The notes: generated by a model not told the origin, from the sequence alone. DNA of 64,000 nucleotides from Aromatoleum toluolicum (GCF_012911005.2 NZ_WTVS01000022.1:22432-86431); one strand, 5' to 3'. Counted from the stretch's first letter, positions 1-9,550 are shown. Numbers and translations: made by a program.

Positions 1-237
1 CTCTCGCTCGAGGTCCTGGAGGACGCGCTGCGCGACGCGGGCTTCCACCTCGACAACTCGCTCTACGTGAAACTGACGCGTGCCGTCGTGTATTTCTGCG
101 AGGAAACGCAGCGGCACAATGTCGAGTCGCCCGAGCGGCTGCTCAAGAAGTCGAACGAGGTCTACGTGAAGGTGTACGAGCATCACCTCCACGGCGACCA
201 CGACGACACGCCGCCGGAATTCCGCGAATACAAGTGA
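1..237 (+). CDS. Unidentified protein, C-terminal part only
   Basis: The reading frame is open at the left window edge and ends with TGA at 235-237, so 78 C-terminal residues are visible. I do not recognise the family. The visible part looks alpha-helical and charged, with a run of His and Asp (HHLHGDHDD) shortly before the C-terminal end PPEFREYK. The next gene, moeB, starts 64 bases downstream on the same strand, so the two may be co-transcribed. Codon use is the same GC-rich type as in the neighbours. No function is proposed. Confidence 0.75.
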   Translation, partial: LSLEVLEDALRDAGFHLDNSLYVKLTRAVVYFCEETQRHNVESPERLLKKSNEVYVKVYEHHLHGDHDDTPPEFREYK

Positions 238-301
238 GCCCGGTCCTGCCGGGCGTTGATGTGCCGGCGCTGCGTCCGGTACCGTGTGGATTATTGTCCC
301 G

Positions 302-1060
302 ATGAATGACGATCAGCTCCTCCGCTACAGCCGCCACATCCTGCTCCCGGAAATCGGTGTCGAGGGCCAGGAGGCGATTCTTGGTGCGCGCGTGCTCGTC
401 GTGGGGGCGGGCGGTCTCGGTTCGCCGGCGGCGATGTATCTGGCCGCCGCGGGCGTCGGTACCCTGGTCCTGTGCGACGGCGACACGGTGGATCTCACCA
501 ACCTGCAGCGCCAGATCCTGCACAGCGCGGAGGGGGTCGGGCGGTTGAAGGTCGAATCGGGGCGCGACACGCTGCTGCGCCTGAATCCGTTCGCGCGGGT
601 CGAAACCGTGGCCGAGCGGCTGGAGGGCCACGCCCTCGACGCGCAGGTGGCGGCCGCCGACGTGGTGCTCGACTGCTCGGACAATTTCGCCACCCGCCAC
701 GCGATCAACCGCGCCTGCGTGCGTCACTGCAAACCGCTCGTGTCGGGTGCTGCGATCCGCTTCGACGGCCAAGTCTCGGTCTTCGATCTGCGCCAGGCCG
801 AGAGCCCGTGCTACCACTGTCTGTTCCCCGAGGGGCAGGAGGTGGAGGAGATCCGCTGTGCGGTGATGGGGGTGTTCGCGCCGCTCACCGGCATCATCGG
901 CGCGACCCAGGCCGCCGAGGCGCTGAAGCTGCTGGTCGGTTGCGGCACGACGCTGGACGGGCGGCTGCTGCTGCTCGACGGTCTCGGCATGGAATGGCGC
1001 AGCGTGACGCTCGGGCGGGATCCCGGCTGCGCCGTGTGTGCGGGTCGCGGCGAAGCCTGA
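302..1060 (+). CDS. moeB: MoeB/ThiF/HesA-family adenylyltransferase (E1-like)
   Basis: A 252-residue E1-like enzyme that adenylylates the C-terminal glycine of a ubiquitin-like sulfur carrier (MoaD or ThiS) for molybdopterin or thiazole synthesis in the cytosol. The N-terminus DDQLLRYSRHILLPEIG is typical of the family, followed by the nucleotide-binding loop GAGGLGS near residue 35. Two CxxC zinc pairs are present (CYHC near residue 170 and CAVC at the C-terminus). I chose the ATG at 302; an in-frame start at 284 adds six residues not usual for the family. MoeB and ThiF cannot be separated firmly by sequence alone. mog, another molybdenum-cofactor gene, lies 11 kb away, and msrP in this window needs the cofactor. 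Confidence 0.9.
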   Translation: MNDDQLLRYSRHILLPEIGVEGQEAILGARVLVVGAGGLGSPAAMYLAAAGVGTLVLCDGDTVDLTNLQRQILHSAEGVGRLKVESGRDTLLRLNPFARVETVAERLEGHALDAQVAAADVVLDCSDNFATRHAINRACVRHCKPLVSGAAIRFDGQVSVFDLRQAESPCYHCLFPEGQEVEEIRCAVMGVFAPLTGIIGATQAAEALKLLVGCGTTLDGRLLLLDGLGMEWRSVTLGRDPGCAVCAGRGEA

Positions 1061-1072
1061 GTCCCGCGGTTC

Positions 1073-2167
1073 TCAGGAGGCCTGCGGGCGGGCAATGATC
1101 CGCAGGTCACTGCCGATTCGGCGCACGTCGCGCAGATCGAGCCGCACTGCCTTGTCGAGGGCGGCGAGCTCCGGCAGGTTGAACAGCCCCTGTGCGCTGC
1201 CGCCCACGAGCATGGGCGCCATGTAGAGCAGGATCTCGTCCACGCAGCCTTCCCGCAGCAGCGAGCCGTTGAGCTTGAAGCCGGCCTCCGCGTGGACTTC
1301 GTTGAAGCCGCGGCGTCCGAGTTCCTGCATCAGGGCCGGCAGGTCGACCTTGCCCGCGCTATCGGGCAGCACGACGACCTCGACGCCGCGCTCGGCGAGC
1401 GCGGCGATCTTGCTTTCGTCCGCGACCGCGGCGGCGACGAGGCAAGTCCCGCCCTGCAGCAGTTTGGCCGAGAGCGGCACGTCGAGGCGCGCGTCCACCA
1501 GGACGCGCTGCGGCTGGCGTTCGCAGGGCACTGCGCGTACGTTGAGCTGCGGGTCGTCGCCGCGCACCGTGCCGATGCCGGTGAGCACGGCGCACGCGCG
1601 TGCGCGCCAGCGATGGCCGTCGCGTCGTGCCGCCTCGCCGGTGATCCACTGGCTGACGCCGTTGTTCAGAGCAGTCTTGCCGTCCAGCGTGCTCGCAGCC
1701 TTGAGACGCAGCCACGGGCGTCCGCGCGTCATGCGCGAGACGAAACCGATGTTGAGTTCGCGCGCCTCGTCGCCCATCAGGCCGCTGCTTGCAGCGATGC
1801 CCGCTTCGCGCAGGATCGCCATGCCGCGGCCGGCGACGAGGGGATTGGGATCGTCCATCGCCGCGACCACGCGTGCGATGCCGGCACGGATCAGTGCCTC
1901 GGCGCAGGGCGGCGTGCGGCCATGGTGGGCGCAGGGCTCCAGCGTCACATAGGCGGTTGCGCCGCGTGCAGCGCCGCCGGCTGCCTTGAGGGCCTCGATC
2001 TCGGCATGTGCCTCGCCGGCGCGTCGGTGCCAGCCCTCGCCGACGATTTGGCCGTCGCGCATCAGCACGCAGCCGACGCGCGGGTTGGGGGTGGTGGTTT
2101 CCAGGCCGCGCGCTGCCAGTTGCAGCGCACGGGCCATTGCGCGGTGGTCAGTTGCCGAAAAGGTCAT
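1073..2167 (-). CDS. ribD: RibD, bifunctional riboflavin-biosynthesis deaminase/reductase
   Basis: A 364-residue two-domain enzyme that deaminates 2,5-diamino-6-ribosylamino-pyrimidinone phosphate and then reduces its ribosyl side chain. The N-terminal half (about 1-145) is a cytidine-deaminase fold with the zinc signature HAE near residue 54 and [11 protein letters not shown] near residue 80. The C-terminal half is a dihydrofolate-reductase-like domain ([15 protein letters not shown], then [13 protein letters not shown]). The start is the ATG at 2167; an in-frame GTG lies at 2176. Either start overlaps the end of nrdR, by 20 or 29 bases, so translation is probably coupled. The nrdR-ribD pairing is common in proteobacteria. 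Confidence 0.95.
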   Translation of the reverse strand: MTFSATDHRAMARALQLAARGLETTTPNPRVGCVLMRDGQIVGEGWHRRAGEAHAEIEALKAAGGAARGATAYVTLEPCAHHGRTPPCAEALIRAGIARVVAAMDDPNPLVAGRGMAILREAGIAASSGLMGDEARELNIGFVSRMTRGRPWLRLKAASTLDGKTALNNGVSQWITGEAARRDGHRWRARACAVLTGIGTVRGDDPQLNVRAVPCERQPQRVLVDARLDVPLSAKLLQGGTCLVAAAVADESKIAALAERGVEVVVLPDSAGKVDLPALMQELGRRGFNEVHAEAGFKLNGSLLREGCVDEILLYMAPMLVGGSAQGLFNLPELAALDKAVRLDLRDVRRIGSDLRIIARPQAS

Positions 2168-2663
2168 TCTCGGCACCGGCCGGGTCGGGATTGTCCTTGC
2201 GCCCGCGCTTCGGGCGCGCCTGCACTTCGCGGATCACTTCTGAGAATTCGTCGACGTCGGCGAAATTGCGATACACCGAGGCGAAGCGGATGTAGGCGAC
2301 CTTGTCGAGCTTCTTCAGTTCCTTCATCACCAACTCGCCGATCTTCTCGCTCGGAACTTCGGTTTCGCCCAGCGACAGAAGCCTCGCCTCGATGCGGTCG
2401 ACCGAGGACTCGAGCGCCTCGAGCGTGACCGGCCGCTTGCGCAGCGCGAGCTTGAGGCTGCTCGTGAGCTTGTCGTGGTCGAATTCGGTGCGCATGCCGT
2501 TGCGCTTGATGATGTGCGGCATCTTGAGGTCGATGCGCTCGTATGTCGTGAAGCGCTTGTCGCAGTGGGCGCAGCGGCGCCGGCGGCGTACGACCTCGCC
2601 GTCTTCGTTCTCGCGTGTATCGGTGACCTGGGTATTCGGGTCGCCGCAGAACGGACACTTCAT
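2148..2663 (-). CDS. nrdR: NrdR, transcriptional repressor of ribonucleotide reductase genes
   Basis: A 171-residue ATP/dATP-sensing repressor that binds NrdR boxes upstream of nrd genes. It has the N-terminal zinc ribbon with paired cysteines (CPFC at 3-6 and CAHC at 31-34), followed by an ATP-cone domain (about 46-140) with KRNG and the conserved end of the domain [13 protein letters not shown]. The tail ([10 protein letters not shown]...) is longer than in the roughly 150-residue E. coli protein. It sits between glyA and ribD on the same strand, with a strong terminator separating it from glyA, so it likely has its own promoter in 2664-2690. Confidence 0.96.
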   Translation of the reverse strand: MKCPFCGDPNTQVTDTRENEDGEVVRRRRRCAHCDKRFTTYERIDLKMPHIIKRNGMRTEFDHDKLTSSLKLALRKRPVTLEALESSVDRIEARLLSLGETEVPSEKIGELVMKELKKLDKVAYIRFASVYRNFADVDEFSEVIREVQARPKRGRKDNPDPAGAENDLFGN

Positions 2664-2690
2664 GGTGGGTGTCGGCCTTCTTCAACGGGC

Positions 2691-2726
2691 AAAAAAAAGG
2701 GTGTGCCGCGCAAGGACGGCACACCC
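2691..2726 (-). terminator. Rho-independent terminator after glyA
   Basis: Read on the minus strand, a perfect 10-bp stem (GGGTGTGCCG against CGGCACACCC on the plus strand, at 2699-2708 and 2717-2726) with an 8-base loop is followed by eight T residues. It lies 33 bases beyond the glyA stop codon and just upstream of nrdR. Confidence 0.92.
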
Positions 2727-2758
2727 CGTTTATTCACGCAGGACTCGCCGTCCGCGGA

Positions 2759-4009
2759 TTACTTCCCATACACCGGGTGCTTGGCGCACAGTTCCGCGAC
2801 CTTGCCGCGAACGCGGGTGAGGACGGCTTCGTCCGCGGGCGCGTCGAGCACGTCGGCGATCAGGTGCGCGATCTGCTCGGCTTCGATCTCGGTGAAGCCG
2901 CGGGTGGTCATCGCCGGCGAGCCGATGCGGATGCCGGAGGTGACGAAGGGCTTTTCGGGATCCTTCGGGATGGCGTTCTTGTTCACCGTGATGTGCGCGG
3001 CGCCCAGCGCGGCCTCGGCGGCCTTGCCGGTGATGTTCTTCGCGCGCAGGTCGACGAGGAACACGTGGCTTTCGGTGCGCCCGGAGACGATGCGCAGGCC
3101 GCGCTCCTCGCCGAGCACGCGCGCCATGACGCGGGCGTTGGCGATGACCTGTTCCTGGTAGTTGCGGAACTGCGGCGTCAGCGCTTCCTTGAAGGCGACG
3201 GCCTTGCCGGCGATGACGTGCATCAGCGGGCCGCCCTGCAGGCCGGGGAAGATGGCGGAGTTGATCGCCTTCTCATGCTCGGCCTTCATCAGGATGATGC
3301 CGCCGCGCGGGCCGCGCAGCGTCTTGTGCGTGGTCGAGGTGACGACGTCGGCGTGCGGAACCGGGTTCGGGTAGTAGCCTGCGGCGATCAGGCCGGCGTA
3401 GTGGGCCATGTCGACCCAGAAGGTCGCGCCGACTTCCTTCGCGACCTTCGCGAAGCGCTCGAAGTCGATGCGCAGGGAGTAGGCGGAGGCGCCGGCGACG
3501 ATGATGCGCGGCTTGTGCTCGCGGGCGAGGCGCTCCATCTGGTCGTAGTCGATCTCTTCCTTCTCGTTCAGGCCGTAGGCGACGACGTTGAACCACTTGC
3601 CCGACATGTTCAGCGGCATGCCATGGGTGAGGTGGCCGCCTTCGGCGAGGCTCATGCCCATGATGGTGTCACCGGGCTTGGCGAAGGCCATCAGTACGGC
3701 CTGGTTGGCCTGCGAGCCCGAGTTCGGCTGCACGTTGGCGGCGTCGGCGCCGAAGAGCTTCTTGAGGCGGTCGATCGCGATCTGCTCGGCGACGTCGACG
3801 TGCTCACAGCCGCCGTAGTAACGCTTGCCCGGATAGCCTTCGGCGTATTTGTTGGTGAGCTGGGAACCCTGCGCTTCCATCACGGCGTTGGAAACGTAGT
3901 TTTCCGAGGCGATGAGCTCGATGTGGTCTTCCTGACGGCGGTTTTCGGCCTGGATGGCGGCCCACAGTTCCGGATCGACCTTGGCGAGGGTGTCTTGCGC
4001 AGAGAACAT
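2759..4009 (-). CDS. glyA: Serine hydroxymethyltransferase
   Basis: A 416-residue pyridoxal-phosphate enzyme converting serine and tetrahydrofolate to glycine and 5,10-methylene-tetrahydrofolate, the main cellular source of one-carbon units. Length is that of the family. Diagnostic segments: [14 protein letters not shown] near residue 34, [14 protein letters not shown] near residue 58, and the cofactor-lysine motif [12 protein letters not shown] near residue 230. The C-terminus [15 protein letters not shown] is also typical. The 116-base upstream region (4010-4125) can form a long stem-loop (ATGCACCGG at 4049-4057 with its complement at 4104-4112), which could end the upstream operon or form part of a 5' leader. 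A strong terminator follows the gene. Confidence 0.97.
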   Translation of the reverse strand: MFSAQDTLAKVDPELWAAIQAENRRQEDHIELIASENYVSNAVMEAQGSQLTNKYAEGYPGKRYYGGCEHVDVAEQIAIDRLKKLFGADAANVQPNSGSQANQAVLMAFAKPGDTIMGMSLAEGGHLTHGMPLNMSGKWFNVVAYGLNEKEEIDYDQMERLAREHKPRIIVAGASAYSLRIDFERFAKVAKEVGATFWVDMAHYAGLIAAGYYPNPVPHADVVTSTTHKTLRGPRGGIILMKAEHEKAINSAIFPGLQGGPLMHVIAGKAVAFKEALTPQFRNYQEQVIANARVMARVLGEERGLRIVSGRTESHVFLVDLRAKNITGKAAEAALGAAHITVNKNAIPKDPEKPFVTSGIRIGSPAMTTRGFTEIEAEQIAHLIADVLDAPADEAVLTRVRGKVAELCAKHPVYGK

Positions 4010-4125
4010 GAAACGGTCTCGAAGGGGTGATTAAAGGCGGATATTAGCATGCACCGGCAGTGCGGATGAATCGCAGGCCGGCGCCCACGATGATGGCTGG
4101 CGCCCGGTGCATCGGAGGTGCGGCT

Positions 4126-4773
4126 TCAGGCGTTCGGCAGTTCGTCGCGCGCGCCCTCGAGGTGGCGCTTGTCCGCCCAGCTGACGAGGTGCCAGCGGGT
4201 GCCGTCGTATTCGATCCAGTTGAGGGCGGCGTTCGGGATGGCGAAGTCGCGCGGGGCGTCGAGCGGCTTGCCGGCGGCGAGACGATGGACGATGTCGAGT
4301 ACGCCGCCGTGCGTGACGATCAGGACCTGCTCGCCATGGTGGTTGGAGGCGAGGTCGGCGAGCATGCGCTCGATGCGGCCGGCGAACTCCGCAAGGCTTT
4401 CGCCGCCTCCCGGAAAGGTGAAATGCGGGTCGCGCTGCTTGAAGCGGAGATAGTCGTCCGGAAAGCGGGCTTCGGCCTCGGCGTAGGTCAGCCCCTGGAA
4501 GGCGCCGTAGTGGCGCTCGCGCAGGTGGTCGTGGAATTCGACCGCGGCCGCGCGATCGCGGGTGATGGCGGCGGCGGTCTGGCGCGCGCGCTGCAGGTCG
4601 CTGCAATAGACTGCGGCGAAATGCACGGTGGCGAGGCTGGCCGCGGTGGCCGCGGCCTGCGCCTCGCCGGTGCGGTTGAGGGGCACGTCGAGGTGCCCCT
4701 GCAGCCGCCGTTCCGCATTCCACTCGGTCTCGCCGTGCCGCACGAGGCACAGGCGGGTGGGCCTCACTTCCAT
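4126..4773 (-). CDS. Histidine phosphatase family protein (phosphoglycerate mutase-like)
   Basis: A 215-residue branch-1 histidine phosphatase. The catalytic motif LVRHGETEWN places the phospho-accepting His at residue 13. The second-half motif VTHGGVLD carries the partner His. Members include cofactor-dependent phosphoglycerate mutases, GpmB-like phosphatases and alpha-ribazole phosphatases, and sequence alone does not say which. Its start overlaps the end of the TRAP permease gene dctM by 10 bases, so it is probably the last gene of the TRAP operon; a functional link to the transported acid is possible but unproven. Confidence 0.88.
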   Translation of the reverse strand: MEVRPTRLCLVRHGETEWNAERRLQGHLDVPLNRTGEAQAAATAASLATVHFAAVYCSDLQRARQTAAAITRDRAAAVEFHDHLRERHYGAFQGLTYAEAEARFPDDYLRFKQRDPHFTFPGGGESLAEFAGRIERMLADLASNHHGEQVLIVTHGGVLDIVHRLAAGKPLDAPRDFAIPNAALNWIEYDGTRWHLVSWADKRHLEGARDELPNA

Positions 4774-6449
4774 GCGCCCCCGCCGCTCTCGCCCCAGCTA
4801 CCCTCGCCCGCGGGCTGCTGGATCTGAATGGTGTCGAGGTCGACCTTGGTCTTTTCGTCGAGACCGCCCGTCACGAGCTCGGGGAACGCAATGACCATGC
4901 CGACCATCGCGATCTGGATGATCACGAAGGCGATCGAGCCGCGGTAGATGTCGCCGGTCTTGAACCCCTCGATGCGCTTGTTCGTGATGCGGTCGAGGTA
5001 GGCGTTGGCCGGCGCGACGCTGCGCAGGTAGAACAGCGCGAAGCCGAAGGGCGGGGTGAGGAAGGAGGTCTGCAGGTTCAGCGCGATGATCACACCGAAC
5101 CAGATCAGGTCGATGCCCATCTTGTCGGCGACCGGTCCGAGGAGCGGCATCAGGATGAACGCGATCTCGAAGAAGTCGATGAAGCAGCCGAGGAAGAAGA
5201 TCACCGTATTGACGAACAGCAGGAAGCCGAGCTGGCCGCCGGGCAACCGGTCGAAAAGGTGCTCGACCCACTTCTGACCATCGACAGCCGTGAACACGAA
5301 GCTGAAGATCGTCGAGCCGACGAGGATGAATAGCACGAAGATCGACAGCCGCGAGGTCGACTCGAGCGCCTGGACGAGGGTCTTGAAGTCGAGGCGGCCA
5401 CGCGAGACGGCCATGATCATCGCCCCGACCGCGCCCATTGCGCCGCCTTCGGTTGGCGTTGCGACGCCGAGGAAGATCGTGCCGAGAACAAGGAAGATCA
5501 AGATCAGCGGCGGGATCAGCACGAAGGTGACGCGTTCTGCGATGCGCGATAGCAGGCCCAGTCTGAGCAACTTGTTGAGGAGGGCGAGCACCAGCGCGAA
5601 GATCGTGCCGAAAGTCAGCGCGACGACGATGACTTCGTCCAGCGCGGGCGGCAGAACCTCCTTGCCTTCGATCCAGGTGAGGACCGCGCCGTAGTTTTGG
5701 CCAAGCAGGACCGAGACGATCGTCACCACGGCGGCCAGGACGCCGAGCGAGCGCAGGCCCGAGCTGCCGTCCGGTTCGCGATAGGCGAGGGCTTCCGGGG
5801 GCAATGCCGGCACCATTTTGGGCTTGAAAATCGCCAGGCCGATGATGAACAGCGCATAGAGGCCGACGAGTGCGAGCGCCGGGATCATCGCGCCCTTGTA
5901 CATGTCGCCGACGCTGCGGCCGAGCTGGTCGGCCATGACGATCAGGACCAGGGAAGGCGGTATCGCCTGTGCGAGGGTGCCCGACGCGGTGATGACCCCG
6001 GCGGCGATCGGGCGGCTGTAGCCGTAGCGCATCATGATGGGCAGCGAGATCAGGCCCATCGAGATCACCGATGCGGCGACGACGCCGGTTGTCGCGGCGA
6101 GCAGCGCGCCGACGAAGATGACGGCAAGCGCGAGGCCGCCGCGCACCGGGCCGAAGACCTGGCCGACGGTCTCGAGCAGATCCTCGGCCATGCCGCTTCG
6201 TTCAAGTATCAACCCCATCAGCGTGAAGAACGGAATCGCGAGCAGCGTATCGTTCTGCATGATCCCGAATACCCGCAGCGGCAGCGCCTGGAACAGGGTC
6301 GAGGGGATCAGCCCGAGCTCGAGGCCGACGAAGCCGAAGAACAGGCCGCAGGCCGACAGCGAAAAGGCGACCGGGAAGCCGGACAAGAGAAAGAAGATGA
6401 TCACCCCGAACATGATCGGGGCGATGTTGGCGGAGACGAATTCGATCAT
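4764..6449 (-). CDS. dctM: TRAP transporter large permease (DctM family)
   Basis: A 561-residue polytopic membrane protein, the ion-coupled translocating subunit of a tripartite TRAP importer. Many hydrophobic helices are visible from the N-terminus (ANIAPIMFGVIIFFLL) onward. At 561 residues it is longer than the usual roughly 430, with extra segments in the middle (about 215-300) and a Gly/Ser/Trp-rich tail. Such long DctM subunits occur in TRAP systems for 2-oxo acids and related carboxylates. Its start overlaps the end of dctQ by 4 bases (ATGA), which indicates translational coupling. Confidence 0.94.
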   Translation of the reverse strand: MIEFVSANIAPIMFGVIIFFLLSGFPVAFSLSACGLFFGFVGLELGLIPSTLFQALPLRVFGIMQNDTLLAIPFFTLMGLILERSGMAEDLLETVGQVFGPVRGGLALAVIFVGALLAATTGVVAASVISMGLISLPIMMRYGYSRPIAAGVITASGTLAQAIPPSLVLIVMADQLGRSVGDMYKGAMIPALALVGLYALFIIGLAIFKPKMVPALPPEALAYREPDGSSGLRSLGVLAAVVTIVSVLLGQNYGAVLTWIEGKEVLPPALDEVIVVALTFGTIFALVLALLNKLLRLGLLSRIAERVTFVLIPPLILIFLVLGTIFLGVATPTEGGAMGAVGAMIMAVSRGRLDFKTLVQALESTSRLSIFVLFILVGSTIFSFVFTAVDGQKWVEHLFDRLPGGQLGFLLFVNTVIFFLGCFIDFFEIAFILMPLLGPVADKMGIDLIWFGVIIALNLQTSFLTPPFGFALFYLRSVAPANAYLDRITNKRIEGFKTGDIYRGSIAFVIIQIAMVGMVIAFPELVTGGLDEKTKVDLDTIQIQQPAGEGSWGESGGGAWK

Positions 6450-7054
6450 TTCTGGGGCTCGCCGGCTGCGTTGTTCGGGGCGGTGGCGCTGACTGCGGCC
6501 TGGACGTGTTCCTCGATATCGCTATGCGTGTCGTGGGCGAGACTGTCGGGCCCTTTGCCGGTGAGGAAGGCGATGCGCTTGAAGAGTTCGGAGACCGCCT
6601 GCAGCCCGAGCAGTGCGAACCCGGCCGGGACCAAGGCATAGACGGGCCAGCGGATCAGGCCGCCGGCGTTGGACGAGACTTCGCCGGATACGTAGGCGCC
6701 ATGCACGACCGGCCACGAGAAGCTGATCATGAAGTAGCACAGCGGCAGCAGGAAGACGATGATGCCGATGACGTCGATGAGGTTGCGCGTGCGCGCGCTC
6801 AGCTTGCCGGCGACGACGTCGATGCGCACGTGGGCATTCTGCAGGAAGGCGTAGCCGGCGCCGAGCATGAACACGGCGGCGAACAGATACCACTGGATCT
6901 CGAGGAAGGCGTTCGAACCGACGTGGAACGCCTTGCGCGCCACTGCGTTCAATGTGCTGATCACCGCTGTGGCGAAGATGAACCAGATGACGACCTTGCC
7001 GATGAGCCGGCTGAGTGCGTCGATCGCTTGTGACAACTTGAGGAGAGTTCCCAT
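6446..7054 (-). CDS. dctQ: TRAP transporter small permease (DctQ family)
   Basis: A 202-residue membrane protein with about four transmembrane helices (for example VVIWFIFATAVISTLNAV near residue 20). It is the small subunit that pairs with DctM. The conserved family segment EIQWYLFAAVFMLGAGYAF is cut here into EIQWYLF and GAGYAFLQNAHVRIDV, near residues 50-75. I chose the ATG at 7054 because it follows a good ribosome site (GAGGAGAG is close to the CTTGAGGAGAGTTCCC context). An in-frame start at 7084 would add a polar stretch ahead of the first helix. The C-terminal 30 residues are polar and Ala-rich. Confidence 0.92.
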   Translation of the reverse strand: MGTLLKLSQAIDALSRLIGKVVIWFIFATAVISTLNAVARKAFHVGSNAFLEIQWYLFAAVFMLGAGYAFLQNAHVRIDVVAGKLSARTRNLIDVIGIIVFLLPLCYFMISFSWPVVHGAYVSGEVSSNAGGLIRWPVYALVPAGFALLGLQAVSELFKRIAFLTGKGPDSLAHDTHSDIEEHVQAAVSATAPNNAAGEPQK

Positions 7055-7185
7055 CGGGTGCCTGCCTGAAACGTGGGTAAACACAGGTGCATGGCCACGG
7101 GGTCATGCCCGCCGGATCGCCGGTGCAGCCAGCGGCCGGCGGCGGAAGGGCAAACGGCCCGCCGGAGCGGGTCGTCCGGTATTGC

Positions 7186-8268
7186 TTACAGCTTCTGCGC
7201 GGCCATGTACTGGTCGTAACTGCCTTCGGCGATGCCCTGCCACTGGTAGGCGTCGGCAAGGAAGCGCGAGTAATCGGCGTAGACCTTCTTCCAGCTCGGG
7301 TTCTTGCTGTTCAGCTCGGCATAGACCTCGCGCGAAGCCTTGAACGCGGCGTCCATGACATCCTTGGGCAGGCGCTGCAGCTTGGCGCCTTCGGCGATGA
7401 GCTGCTTGAGGGAGGTCGGGTTTCGCGCGTCGTAGCGGGCGAGCACCTCGATGTGGGCGTCGGCGGCGGCCTGGCGCACGATGGACTGGTATTCCTTCGA
7501 CAGGCCGTGGTACGCCTTCGCATTCACGAGCAGGGAGAACTGGGTGCTGCCTTCCCACCACGCCGGGTAATAGTAGTTCTTGGCGACCTTGTGCAGGCCC
7601 AGGCGCAGGTCGTCGTACGGGCCGATCCACTCGGCGGCGTCCACGGTGCCCTTCTCCAGCGCCTGGTAGATCTCGCCGGCGGGGATGTTCTGCGGCACGG
7701 CGCCCAGCTTCGTGATCACGCGACCGGCGAAGCCGCCGATGCGGATCTTGAGGCCGTTGATGTCGGCGACCGACTTGATCTCCTTGCGGTACCAGCCGCC
7801 CATCTGCGCGCCGGAGTTGCCCATCATGAAGTTCACGATGTTGAACTGGGCGTAGAACTCGCGCAGCAGCTTCATGCCGTTGCCGTCGTTCATCCACGCG
7901 GCCATCTGGCGCGCGTTCATGCCGAAGGGGATGGCGCAGTCGAGCGCGAAGGTCTCGTCCTTGCCGAAGAAATAGTAGGGCGCGGTGTGGGCGCACTCGA
8001 TGGTGTCCTGCTGCAGCGCGTCGACGACGCCGAAGGCGGGGACGAGTTCGCCGGCGGCATGCACGCTGACGGTGAACTTGCCGCCCGTTGCTTCGGTCAC
8101 GTTCTTCGCGAAGGTTTCGGCGCCACCGAAGAGGGTTTCGAGCGATTTCGGGAAGCTCGACGCCAGGCGCCAGCGGATGGCCTGCTGTGCGCCGACGATC
8201 GCCGGCGCCGTGCCTGCAGCGATGATTCCGGCGAGGCCGGCGTTCTTCAGGAATTTGCGACGTTCCAC
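7186..8268 (-). CDS. dctP: TRAP transporter substrate-binding protein (DctP family), copy 1
   Basis: A 360-residue periplasmic binding protein with an N-terminal export signal containing twin arginines (MERRKFLK), a hydrophobic core and an Ala-x-Ala region ending near residue 27. The fold signature of the TakP/DctP subgroup for 2-oxo monocarboxylates is visible: RWRLASSFPKS, HAAGELVPAFGVVDA, TAPYYFFGKDE, and YYYPAWWEGS. The start codon is GTG, preceded by AGGAGA on the minus strand. dctQ begins 131 bases downstream. A near-duplicate gene lies immediately upstream. The exact substrate is not known from sequence. Confidence 0.93.
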   Translation of the reverse strand: MERRKFLKNAGLAGIIAAGTAPAIVGAQQAIRWRLASSFPKSLETLFGGAETFAKNVTEATGGKFTVSVHAAGELVPAFGVVDALQQDTIECAHTAPYYFFGKDETFALDCAIPFGMNARQMAAWMNDGNGMKLLREFYAQFNIVNFMMGNSGAQMGGWYRKEIKSVADINGLKIRIGGFAGRVITKLGAVPQNIPAGEIYQALEKGTVDAAEWIGPYDDLRLGLHKVAKNYYYPAWWEGSTQFSLLVNAKAYHGLSKEYQSIVRQAAADAHIEVLARYDARNPTSLKQLIAEGAKLQRLPKDVMDAAFKASREVYAELNSKNPSWKKVYADYSRFLADAYQWQGIAEGSYDQYMAAQKL

Positions 8269-8467
8269 GAGATGTCTCCTCTCACGTGTGTTGCTGGTTG
8301 TAATGGCTCGGAGAGTACTTCGTTCGGAGTAGGCCGAAAAAGCCGCGGAAAACCCTAATAAGCGGCAGCGGGCGCGCGAGCTGCGTCGCGGCAGTGGGCG
8401 CGCGCCGCTATGGCGCCGCAGCCCGGGACGGGTGCCGCTGCGGTCTGCCCCGTCTGCGGTCGGCTAC

Positions 8468-9550
8468 TCAGAGCTTCTGCGCCGCCATGTACTGGTCATA
8501 GCTGCTCTCGGCGATCGAGGTCCACTGGTACTGCTCCTTCATGAAACGGGAGTAGTCGTCGTAGATCTTCTTCCAGTTCGGATTCTTGTCGTTGAGTTCA
8601 GCATAGACCTCGCGCGACGCTTTGAATGCCGCGTCCATCACGTCCTTCGGCAGGCGACGGAGTTTCGCGCCTTCCGAGATCAGTTGCTTGAGTGCGGGCG
8701 GGTTGCGTGCGTCGTAGCGCGCCTGGGTGATGACGTGCGACTCGGCGGCGGCGCTGCGCACGATGGACTGGTATTCCTTCGACAGCGCGTTGTAGGCCTT
8801 GGCGCTGACGTAGAGGGTGGTCTGGGCGCTGCCTTCCCACCATGCCGGGTAGTAGTAATAGGGCGCGACGCGGTACAGGCCGAGCTTGAGGTCGTCGTGC
8901 GGGCCGACGAATTCGGTTGCGTCGAGTGCGCCCTTTTCCAGAGCCGAGTAAATTTCGCCCGCGGGAATGTTCTGCGAGACCACCCCGAGCTTGGCGAGCA
9001 CGCGCCCGCCGAAGCCGCCGACGCGGAACTTCAGGCCGTTGAAGTCGGCGACCGACTTGATCTCCTTGCGGAACCAGCCGCCCATCTGCGCGCCGGTGTT
9101 GCCCATCGGGAAGCTGATGATGTTGTAAGGCGCGTAGAACTCGCGCAGCAGTTTCATGCCGTTGCCGTCGAACATCCAGGCGTTGAGCTGGCGTTCATTC
9201 ATGCCGAACGGGATCGCGCAGTCGAACGCGAAGGCTTCGTCCTTGCCGAAGAAGTAGTAAGGCGCGGTGTTGGCGCACTCGATCGTGCCCTGCTGGATCG
9301 CGTCGACGACGCCGAACGCGGGGACGAGCTCGCCGGCGGCGTGCACGGTGACCTGAAACTTCCCGCCCGTCATTTCCGAAACGCTCCTCGCGAACACTTC
9401 GGCTGCGCCGATCAGCGTGTCGAGCGACTTCGGGAAGCTCGATGCGAGGCGCCAGCGGATGTTCTCCTGCGCATGGACGATTGCCGGCGCGGTGCCGGTG
9501 GCGAGCACGCCGGCGATGCCGGCCCCTTTGAGAAACTTGCGACGTTCCAC
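8468..9550 (-). CDS. TRAP transporter substrate-binding protein (DctP family), copy 2
   Basis: A second 360-residue binding protein, collinear with copy 1 without gaps and roughly three quarters identical by eye. It shares the MERRKFLK signal start, GTG start codon, and the C-terminal end SSYDQYMAAQKL. Differences cluster around residues 130-140 (YNIISFPMG against FNIVNFMMG) and 245-265 (SAQTTLYVSAKAY against STQFSLLVNAKAY), regions that may face the ligand. It is separated from copy 1 by 199 GC-rich bases that can form imperfect hairpins. Both may feed one DctQM pair with different acids. Confidence 0.93.
   Translation of the reverse strand: MERRKFLKGAGIAGVLATGTAPAIVHAQENIRWRLASSFPKSLDTLIGAAEVFARSVSEMTGGKFQVTVHAAGELVPAFGVVDAIQQGTIECANTAPYYFFGKDEAFAFDCAIPFGMNERQLNAWMFDGNGMKLLREFYAPYNIISFPMGNTGAQMGGWFRKEIKSVADFNGLKFRVGGFGGRVLAKLGVVSQNIPAGEIYSALEKGALDATEFVGPHDDLKLGLYRVAPYYYYPAWWEGSAQTTLYVSAKAYNALSKEYQSIVRSAAAESHVITQARYDARNPPALKQLISEGAKLRRLPKDVMDAAFKASREVYAELNDKNPNWKKIYDDYSRFMKEQYQWTSIAESSYDQYMAAQKL

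Noticed and set aside
2669..4030. 453-codon open frame antisense to glyA
   Set aside because: glyA is unambiguous on the minus strand; this frame is a low-complexity mirror.
7085..7185. Possible terminator between dctP copy 1 and dctQ
   Set aside because: GC-rich partial stems are present but no clear stem plus T-run; the genes probably share a transcript.
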